Virus record (IMG/VR): IMGVR_UViG_3300023192_001873
Span: 1 to 24,717 of that record
Direction: 5' to 3' (one strand)
Source of the DNA: a virus
DNA length: 24,717 bases
Positions 18,701 to 24,717 of this stretch are shown piece after piece. The position numbers and the translations under genes are program-made. The notes below the pieces were generated by a model. The model was not told the DNA's origin. It worked only from the letters and a program-made list of their open reading frames with translations, and ran no database searches. Within the stretch, counting starts at the first letter, position 1; the number at the start of each line of letters is the position of its first letter.

Positions 18701-21700
18701 TTTTAATTCTTCTCTTACTGTCTTATTCTTTATTTCTACTTTTCCAAATGTACCTTTCATAAATTTTCGCAAGCTGAAAAGCCTTCCAAGTAGATTGCCT
18801 CTAGTAAGAATTTTATGAGGGATGTAGTCAATAAGATGGCCTATCTCATGAGCAAGTACTTTTGCTAAATCTACCTGATTATCTTTTTTGAAAAGTTGCG
18901 CAGACAATTTTATTCTTCCGCGTTCAATATCATAAAATCTTCCTAATGCTCTTCTAAATCTTGTACTTATTTGTGGGTATGCACCGGTAAGCATTTTTGA
19001 AAGATATACTAACTCAGGAAATTCTAACGGCCGTACAGTGTCCATACTGCCAAGTTCTACCTTTATATCAGCATAATGTCCTACTGTTGCAGTACCTCCT
19101 GGCGCAGTTTCTTTTCTTTTAACAACTCTTTTTACCTTTTTTTCTGTAACAGGTTTTTCTTGAAGCTCAAAAAATGTTTTGTTTTCCTCCCTTGTTTCCT
19201 CGAGTAGGGCCTCAAAATTTGTTTCAGGAACTACATACGCCTTCTTCTCTGCTTGTGCTTTTACCATTATATCTTTGAATTTTTCGTCAATATCTTTCAG
19301 TTGCTTCTCTTTCTCCTCTTTTCTAGTTTTCATTTGGTCTAGGTTCTCTTGTGTAACTTTCTCACGCTTAATGTACGCCTCTAGCGCAGTAATATCTTCT
19401 TCTCCCGACTTTTTGGCATTCCGGGCCCTGTTAAGTTCCGCTTTCTGGGACGACAACCGCGCCTCCCCGCGCTGTACCTCTAGTGCACTTCTTTCTGTTG
19501 AAAGTGTAACCTTTAGGTCTTTGATTTCCTCTGACACAGAAGCGATAAGAGTATCTGCTTCCTCAATCTCTCTTTCAATAATAGCTTTATCGGAACCCTC
19601 TAAGATTTTCTCAAATCTATTTGATTGCACCGCAAACAGGGCAATCTCGCTACGTAAGTCGCCTTCGTCTTTCTGCCTCCTTACTTGTGCTATCTGAACT
19701 GGGTCGGTTAGGAGAGACTCCAACACTTCGTCAAATGGTAGTTCGCCCCCCTCTGTTTCAGTTATGCGCTCTCCTCGTTTAAGAGCTTGTGTGGTTTGGA
19801 AGTCTCGGCTTTCTTTCTGAGATACCTTCTGAGTTACAAATACGTCTCCGGTGTTCTTTGCCATCATGCGCCAGATGCGTATATTCTTCCAAATATTTCC
19901 TTGTCGCCATCCTCGGCCGGCAAGTTGTATAAATGATACGAAATTCCAAAAAGGAGTAGTAACGTAAATGTCGGTAGTATATCTCTGTAAATCCAACCCT
20001 TCTAAAATAGCATCGGACCCAATAAGTACTTTGATTTTGCCATTATTTTTACCATTGTATGCGTCTTGGGTTTTCAACTTCTGCGGATCCGTTGTGTTTC
20101 CATTGATAATCCCTACTTCTTCGGACTTTAAGCCAATCTCTTTTATGAGGTACTCCTTAAATAAATTGTGAAAATTGATATTAAGTTTGTCTTGTTTGAC
20201 TCGTCCGATATACACAATCGAGCGGGCCCGCGGCTCTTTCTTTACTACCTCCTTTATATTTTGTGCTATGAAAAAAAGTTTTGGGGTATTCTGCACAAAT
20301 GTCTTGTAGTTAGGCGCAGCACCCTCATAATACTCGGTAGCATACTCGGAGAAGGACCCTCGGACCATAGCGTTTTGGACCTTCAATAATTCGCCCGATA
20401 GCCTCTTACCCTCTTCGCTTCTCCGGTTTACCTTTTTCAATGCTGCCATTATCGAGTTGTATTTCCCCGACAACATTACAGATATATCGTATTGTATTTG
20501 TGTACTTTCAACTTTTATATCTTTATCAATTCTGTTTGGCCGGATTACGCCCGCCTCGTCCCCATCAATCTTTATTATATTTCGGCTTAGAAATTGCCGC
20601 AGCGCATCAAAATTGATATACCGTTTTACTACCATACCTTTCTCTATCATCAAGTTAGGCTTTACAACGTAGTCCTGTTCCATCACCATAAAGTTATCTA
20701 CAAAATCCCGCACGTTCATTATACCCATTTCCTTCATTTCCTCTGCGCCAGTAAAGGAAGGGATCGAATACATTTCTAGCGGGCTGTTTGCAAACGGAGT
20801 AGCAGAGAGCCCTATCACGTTCTTGTTGCCAGTAAGCATATGTATATATTTTGCAAGCACCCAAAGCCTCAAACCTCTTGCGCTTGGACTAACTTTTAGA
20901 TTGCTATATGGGTTTGTACCTCGCTTGCCGGTTACAGGGTCTCTTTGTGATGGTACTCCCGAAATAACATGATTATAGTTGTGTATCTCATCTGCGGTAA
21001 TGTGGTCTATTCCTAAGTCCTCAAAGAAAATACGAGTTCCTTTTTTACTAAATCCTAACTTATCTTTTATCTTCTTTATCTCTAGCTCTATCTCTCGGGG
21101 AGTAGTGGCATCCCCACCAAAAACTTCCCTCAATTCTCCAATAAGCTTTCTATAATTTTTTTTCTTTAAGCCCAAAAACTCTAACGATGACGGTTGAATA
21201 ATAACGAATGACTTGTCTTTAAGCTCATTCCCCTTGAATGCCGCCAATTTCTTACGGTCTCTAAAATCATAAATATTAGCCTCTGGTAAAATACCCTTTA
21301 TTGTATCTATCCATTGTTGGCCTATACCAAAACGTGGAACTACAATGAGAGCTTTATGTGCGGTTCCTTTTCTAAATGCTTCTGCAATAGCAATAATACC
21401 GGTTATAGTCTTTCCTACTCCTACATCTTCTGCGGCAGTTCCTTTTCCGCGAATTTGTAAAAATCCAAGAGCTCGCTTTTGCCCGGGATTGAGTTCCCAC
21501 TCAGGTTTGAAGTCTTTGAATACTTTTACACCAATAGGTACATTGCTGTGGTCCATAAAAAACATCGCGTTCATAGTTCGGTTATATCTGCGCTCTGCCT
21601 GTTTCTTTATTTCTTTATTTTTTGTAGCGTAGTCTTTTAAAAAACTGCTAAATAGTTTATTTGTAACCCGCGCTATATTCTTCTGCACAAAAGACTTCTG

Positions 21701-24700
21701 CGCGTCTGTCATACTTTTCGGCATAGTCAATCGGTTTTCTACAAATCGGGTTATCTGGTTCCTCTCAATGCCCTCTAATGCTTCGTTGGGTAAGTCTCGC
21801 AAATAAAATGTATTAAAATGTTTTATTATACTCAGGTCATCCACCTTAACATCAACCCAAAATCTTGATTGCGGCGCGGTTCCAATCTCTTCTACGCTTG
21901 TCCATTGTGGTAGAACTGACTCTGCTTTTGTCCTCTGCTTATTATACTGCGCATCGCTAATGGTATCTTTTTCTTGCTCTAAATCGCTGAGTAAGTCGTA
22001 AAGGTTTGTATTATCAACATATACTTCATCTAAATACCATTTGCCTCTCCGGTAACTAAAGTATTTAATTTTATCTTGATCCGATACATTTTTTATATAC
22101 TCTCCTTCAATAGAAGCGTCCGATAAAAGTTTTTCGTAGGCTCCCTGCTCAACCTCGCTTACCTTACCGCCAATCGTCATTAGTTCACCCTTCGCTTTAT
22201 GCTCCGTCAATACTTTTTTAACTATATCTTTATTTACAATGACCGGCTTTTTCTTAACGGCGGCCTTTAATCTCTTTGTTTCAACGGACCCTTGCTTCTC
22301 GTTCACTTCCGCAAGTACATCAATGTCAGCGGCTGGTACGTTATCAATATTACCCTCCACGATCGTTTCGGGACCAAATCTACCGCTCACTTCCTTCTCT
22401 GCGCCCAAAATATTATAAGGTACTTCCTTAAAGAAAGCATCCCCCGACATATCAACTACCCTCTTCTTTACCTCAAGCCGATCCAAGGAAGTTAGTTTAT
22501 CTTTTTTGTTATCGCGCATTTTAGGGGTTCTCTTGAAAATAACTAAGTCTGTACCAACTTGCGTATCTTCAAATACACCATTTGGAAATCGGTATGCTAC
22601 CTGTAATTTACCCAATTCAGCAATAGACGACTTGCCTTGAATACTTTGGGACCGTAAGAAACTCGAAGATACTATATAAGCCAAATACCCGCCCTCTTTT
22701 GTAATAGCGAGTCCTCTGCCTATAAAGTATTCCTCCCACGTTGCGAATTGTTCGCCTTCTCCCATTCCCCTTTCTTCCCCCTGATACTTCCCATAGGGAG
22801 GGTTCCCCACTACCAAATCAGCGTATGGGGCGGGTATAACATTTCCTACGTTTTTTTCTTTATCTATAAATTGATCGGAGAAACTAACAGGATACGCTGC
22901 TCCCCTCTCTAATATTGTCCGCATATCCATATCAGGATTAAGCACCTTTGCAACCACCGCGGAATATCGGTTTATTTCAAACCCAATAAACTTAGAACTA
23001 TCAAATGGAGAGTGAAATACAAAATTCCCGGTGCCGATAGCGGGTTCAACTATTGTTTTTACTTTTGAGAGTTTGTCGCTTCCTACGACCTCTGCGAGTT
23101 TAGAATATGTAAAATTTACGAGTTTTGATGGTGTGAAAAATTCATCAAGTGCTCCTGCGGTATCTTCTGTACCCCGGTTCTTTATGCCTCCATATCCACT
23201 ATACTGCTGCAAAAGCTCTTTCTCGATTGCTGAGTATGCGGTAGGGTTAAATGCTACGTATCCTTTTCTACGAATAAGACGCTCTACCTCTTCGTTTATC
23301 TCAAGACGCTCCCTTTCAGTTTTCTTTACCCTACCGGTAATGAGGTGTTCTCTCTCTCCAAGTCCATCTCCCACATCGCCAATGCGGCCCTCTCCTTTTT
23401 TGGCTTGCCCTCCCATAACTTCAGTAGAAATGACCGTAGTTGCTCTTCCACCCCCGCTCGGTTCGCTAATGCCAATTCCCTTATCTGTGGGTAGTGCTCC
23501 TTCGTCAACGGGACCCCGAGGATCACCGGGTCTTGGTTCGATTGTAGGTTCTTCTCTTGTTGGCTCATATGCTTCTATTATCTCTTCCTCTTTTTGGGGT
23601 GTCAAATCTTCAGGAGGAGCTACTGCTCCTATAATGGGAGTTATATCTTCTTTTATCGAGTCAGTTAAACCTCTAATAATAGCAACATTTATTCCTTCTT
23701 CTTGAAATACAATAGGACTTGCTAGGTCTTTACCTAATACTTTCGCATTAGGAAAAAGTTTTAGTATAGGATTAAGATAGTTCTGCCTTACATATACTTT
23801 TTCGTTCTTTGTTTGTATGCCTATATATGTAAAACCTTCGTAAGTTCCAGTATCAACAAATGTTGCAGGGCTTAAATCCTCTGGTACTAAACTTTCCATA
23901 TCCTTATCGACAACTCGTATCCCCGGTATTTCGCCACGCTCTCTTAATGCCTCGGTTTTATTTTCGGGAGACATTTCTTTATCTTTCTCTGTAGTAAAAT
24001 ATCTTTTATCAAGATATTTTTTCCATACTTCTGCCGGAATTATTCCTGTTTCCACTCCAATACCTCTTATTTGCCAATATGTGGTTCCCCACGCATTATT
24101 CAAAATAGTTATATAGTCATTCTCAAAAGCTTTTACCCACGATACAGTTCTAGGAATTAATGATTTTGGGATAACTCCGCCCTCAATAGGGGAAGGAGTT
24201 ACTTCTTCTACTTCTACCTCTGCTGGTAATGGCGCGGCTAAATTAGCCTTGTCCCAAGCAGTATAAAAAGCCTCTGATATTTTAGCACTCCCAGATCCAA
24301 TCTCTAATCCTTCATATAGAGGTTGTAATGCTATACTTTGGGCCGGTGCACGAGGTTCTCCTGCTAAAAATGCTTTCTCCCCTAAATCCTTTGCGATAGT
24401 AACTCGTTCGGGTATAGTCATTTCTTCTACCTCTGGTGCTACTTCTTCTACCTCTGGTGCTACTTCTTCCATAAGTTCATCTGCGACATTTTCTGCCTTT
24501 TCATATGCCTCGTCCAGAAGTACTTCGGGATCTTTAGTAAATTTATTAGGTTTTGCCAATTTTGTATCAAGACCAACCCTTTTTAATTCTTCTATAGTTG
24601 CCATACGATATTCATCCTGCCACGCGCTTTTATCATGATCCGGTAACTCTCCATCAACTTCCCTTACGTTAAATAAAGTAGCTGCAATATTCCTACCCTC

Positions 24701-24717
24701 TCCACCCACAGCTGGAT
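15791..24717 (-). CDS. Giant polyvalent protein: methyltransferase, SNF2 helicase, zincin, LPD38-like (partial)
   Basis: At least 2,972 residues, numbered here from the GTG at 24709; the frame stays open to the edge, so the start is missing. Order: a disordered acidic N part (1-470); an N6-adenine methyltransferase with VEPAIGTGNF (554-563) and NPPYG (from N636); an SNF2-like helicase with Walker A DVGVGKT (1095-1101), DEIH (from D1240), a GLSATPF motif and a C-terminal EGLDLQRYTTD followed by LAGRGWRQGN; a coiled coil (about 1760-1850); a zincin HEIGH (1954-1958) with E2030 in KELYADA as third ligand; and a C-terminal part with YDMTNYMIICLG (about 2670), resembling LPD38 of polyvalent phage proteins. 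P1 DarB has the same methyltransferase-helicase pair and is injected with DNA to block type I restriction. Injection here is inference. The protease could process the chain itself or a host protein. Confidence 0.85.
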   Translation of the reverse strand, partial: PAVGGEGRNIAATLFNVREVDGELPDHDKSAWQDEYRMATIEELKRVGLDTKLAKPNKFTKDPEVLLDEAYEKAENVADELMEEVAPEVEEVAPEVEEMTIPERVTIAKDLGEKAFLAGEPRAPAQSIALQPLYEGLEIGSGSAKISEAFYTAWDKANLAAPLPAEVEVEEVTPSPIEGGVIPKSLIPRTVSWVKAFENDYITILNNAWGTTYWQIRGIGVETGIIPAEVWKKYLDKRYFTTEKDKEMSPENKTEALRERGEIPGIRVVDKDMESLVPEDLSPATFVDTGTYEGFTYIGIQTKNEKVYVRQNYLNPILKLFPNAKVLGKDLASPIVFQEEGINVAIIRGLTDSIKEDITPIIGAVAPPEDLTPQKEEEIIEAYEPTREEPTIEPRPGDPRGPVDEGALPTDKGIGISEPSGGGRATTVISTEVMGGQAKKGEGRIGDVGDGLGEREHLITGRVKKTERERLEINEEVERLIRRKGYVAFNPTAYSAIEKELLQQYSGYGGIKNRGTEDTAGALDEFFTPSKLVNFTYSKLAEVVGSDKLSKVKTIVEPAIGTGNFVFHSPFDSSKFIGFEINRYSAVVAKVLNPDMDMRTILERGAAYPVSFSDQFIDKEKNVGNVIPAPYADLVVGNPPYGKYQGEERGMGEGEQFATWEEYFIGRGLAITKEGGYLAYIVSSSFLRSQSIQGKSSIAELGKLQVAYRFPNGVFEDTQVGTDLVIFKRTPKMRDNKKDKLTSLDRLEVKKRVVDMSGDAFFKEVPYNILGAEKEVSGRFGPETIVEGNIDNVPAADIDVLAEVNEKQGSVETKRLKAAVKKKPVIVNKDIVKKVLTEHKAKGELMTIGGKVSEVEQGAYEKLLSDASIEGEYIKNVSDQDKIKYFSYRRGKWYLDEVYVDNTNLYDLLSDLEQEKDTISDAQYNKQRTKAESVLPQWTSVEEIGTAPQSRFWVDVKVDDLSIIKHFNTFYLRDLPNEALEGIERNQITRFVENRLTMPKSMTDAQKSFVQKNIARVTNKLFSSFLKDYATKNKEIKKQAERRYNRTMNAMFFMDHSNVPIGVKVFKDFKPEWELNPGQKRALGFLQIRGKGTAAEDVGVGKTITGIIAIAEAFRKGTAHKALIVVPRFGIGQQWIDTIKGILPEANIYDFRDRKKLAAFKGNELKDKSFVIIQPSSLEFLGLKKKNYRKLIGELREVFGGDATTPREIELEIKKIKDKLGFSKKGTRIFFEDLGIDHITADEIHNYNHVISGVPSQRDPVTGKRGTNPYSNLKVSPSARGLRLWVLAKYIHMLTGNKNVIGLSATPFANSPLEMYSIPSFTGAEEMKEMGIMNVRDFVDNFMVMEQDYVVKPNLMIEKGMVVKRYINFDALRQFLSRNIIKIDGDEAGVIRPNRIDKDIKVESTQIQYDISVMLSGKYNSIMAALKKVNRRSEEGKRLSGELLKVQNAMVRGSFSEYATEYYEGAAPNYKTFVQNTPKLFFIAQNIKEVVKKEPRARSIVYIGRVKQDKLNINFHNLFKEYLIKEIGLKSEEVGIINGNTTDPQKLKTQDAYNGKNNGKIKVLIGSDAILEGLDLQRYTTDIYVTTPFWNFVSFIQLAGRGWRQGNIWKNIRIWRMMAKNTGDVFVTQKVSQKESRDFQTTQALKRGERITETEGGELPFDEVLESLLTDPVQIAQVRRQKDEGDLRSEIALFAVQSNRFEKILEGSDKAIIEREIEEADTLIASVSEEIKDLKVTLSTERSALEVQRGEARLSSQKAELNRARNAKKSGEEDITALEAYIKREKVTQENLDQMKTRKEEKEKQLKDIDEKFKDIMVKAQAEKKAYVVPETNFEALLEETREENKTFFELQEKPVTEKKVKRVVKRKETAPGGTATVGHYADIKVELGSMDTVRPLEFPELVYLSKMLTGAYPQISTRFRRALGRFYDIERGRIKLSAQLFKKDNQVDLAKVLAHEIGHLIDYIPHKILTRGNLLGRLFSLRKFMKGTFGKVEIKNKTVREELKAVSEFWRPYDKDNATQAFLNYRNSSKELYADAVSLLFNSPGTLERMAPTFYNTFLEQLDAKPEVKTQFLELQELLSKDESELLAIRSARHQKGFVGGDYAAKELVEQGKELKKLSLANYWEHFLIAVKSQNQGIYNRVNKMEKNGQHINDDENPKYLLAGKNYLSGRIKGLFMEHVQPIREELQEYGIDWHSFGEFLLYERVLLGDRSEFANPQGVTPATAKKGIKYLRESLGDENFKILSKNADFLREFLRTIATEAYEQGLYSKEFFDQMQENPKYVPFQVVEHMERTLEWQVKPQVGTLKDITNPANALLLKVVSTVRAIEMQKVKIATYSMLEKGYPDEIKEADYKWSGRYRTPIQSKDKKFLLSTYYEKGQFKGKYIDPVIANSLDNNSIARNKAVMIPMSPFSWANRKIFRKIFIVYNPGFIAFNGIRDFLRFWKNVPHLTFPRALSMYAKAFRPARRRAFGFKKTLKEASEKELEALQVIQEMYQQQILSVTWNDIMSNEIAEDAQIQSILIEAGMGEKYDSKGWPIVGPILRPFRAIFNFIQETGDMIETLPKVAGFFELEGKMEPNEMRNFIRKNIGSPDFLDRGYLTAITNELFLFSNSFVQGISADIGIATNPKTRSGFWWKTAESVMVPKMIMLAAVMGAFGDAVRKCYEDVSEYDMTNYMIICLGRDSKSGKSIYLRVPTDEFGRLIGGLQWKAMNSSRNEKGLYKDIGEMAALFGGQVPQLMPAIPAVLDTKAMLEGRNPYDSFRGRLVLTQKELDAGGLDAWKPFMMYQFQQLGGNVFVKFYAGESPPRKKTMGEKFISVPLIGPIMGRFIRISDYGRLEKARETLGPVKRERAREVLSQNRLINDHIKKYQEGETDTQKLKMDLIEEIFGSIVPASSEERDEMGRVKKKFDVSLQRGGADPAINSVISARTNEEKLVLLNVWKKKMSAEEFDAFGRVLTKNKIITPILFYKTE
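24422..24469. repeat. 21-bp tandem repeat in the polyvalent gene
   Basis: Two exact copies and a partial third encode EEVAPEV repeated in the disordered N-terminal part. A related stretch (EVEVEEV) lies near 24205. This is an acidic linker that probably varies in length between relatives. Confidence 0.75.

Noticed and set aside
19179-19697. 172-codon plus-strand frame rich in Ser and Phe
   Set aside because: Antisense to the Lys/Glu-rich coiled coil of the polyvalent protein; a known artefact of such codons.
23031-23705. 224-codon plus-strand frame
   Set aside because: It is antisense to the disordered Gly/Pro/Glu-rich linker of the polyvalent protein, which yields long Ser/Pro-rich antisense frames by composition.

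Overview
The window is part of the genome of a tailed double-stranded DNA phage (Caudoviricetes), most likely a metagenomic contig. The evidence is a terminase small/large pair, a large portal, a scaffold-like protein, an N4-gp56-type major capsid protein, RusA, a RecA-like recombination ATPase, a replication initiator, small membrane proteins and a giant polyvalent protein. The DNA is AT-rich. The host cannot be named. No integrase, RNA polymerase, DNA polymerase or tail-tube gene lies in the window.

Layout. Nearly everything is on the minus strand, so transcription runs from high to low coordinates. (1) 24717-15791: the C-terminal ~2,975 residues of a polyvalent protein (N6-adenine methyltransferase, SNF2-type helicase, coiled coil, HExxH zincin, LPD38-like C terminus), open at the right edge. 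(2) 15794-14922: three small membrane proteins, the first joined to the giant gene by an ATGA overlap, then a strong terminator at 14874-14906. (3) 14864-14818: a tRNA-like 3' half, possibly an attachment site. (4) 14814-10059: an early or replication region starting at a good promoter. It holds a Sak4-like ATPase, several small cysteine-rich proteins, a winged-helix replication initiator with internal DNA repeats, a structured leader RNA, RusA and a KhpA-like KH protein. (5) 8595-9915: the only plus-strand operon, three unrecognised genes that all encode the pentapeptide ENQDE. (6) 8534-21: the late head module: TerS, TerL, two small proteins, portal, a small protein, scaffold, major capsid protein, three small head or neck proteins and a fibre-like protein that reaches the left edge.

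How it fits together. If the genome is circular or circularly permuted, the late operon would run from TerS through the capsid genes, past the left edge, and end in the polyvalent protein and the membrane-protein cassette before the terminator. The polyvalent protein would then be a virion-carried, injected factor like P1 DarB. The replication region would be read from its own promoter at about 14800.

Main points for a second look: a ~150-nt leader RNA with two mutually exclusive pairings and its own extended -10 promoter (11884-12057); iteron-like repeats inside the replication gene, one of them out of frame with the others; a near-identical 31-bp sequence shared by the helicase and a small gene 6.5 kb away; and the ENQDE motif in three adjacent unrelated proteins. 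Several genes under 60 codons (10356-10520, 11500-11631, 14651-14743, 15663-15794) were found by reading the sequence directly.
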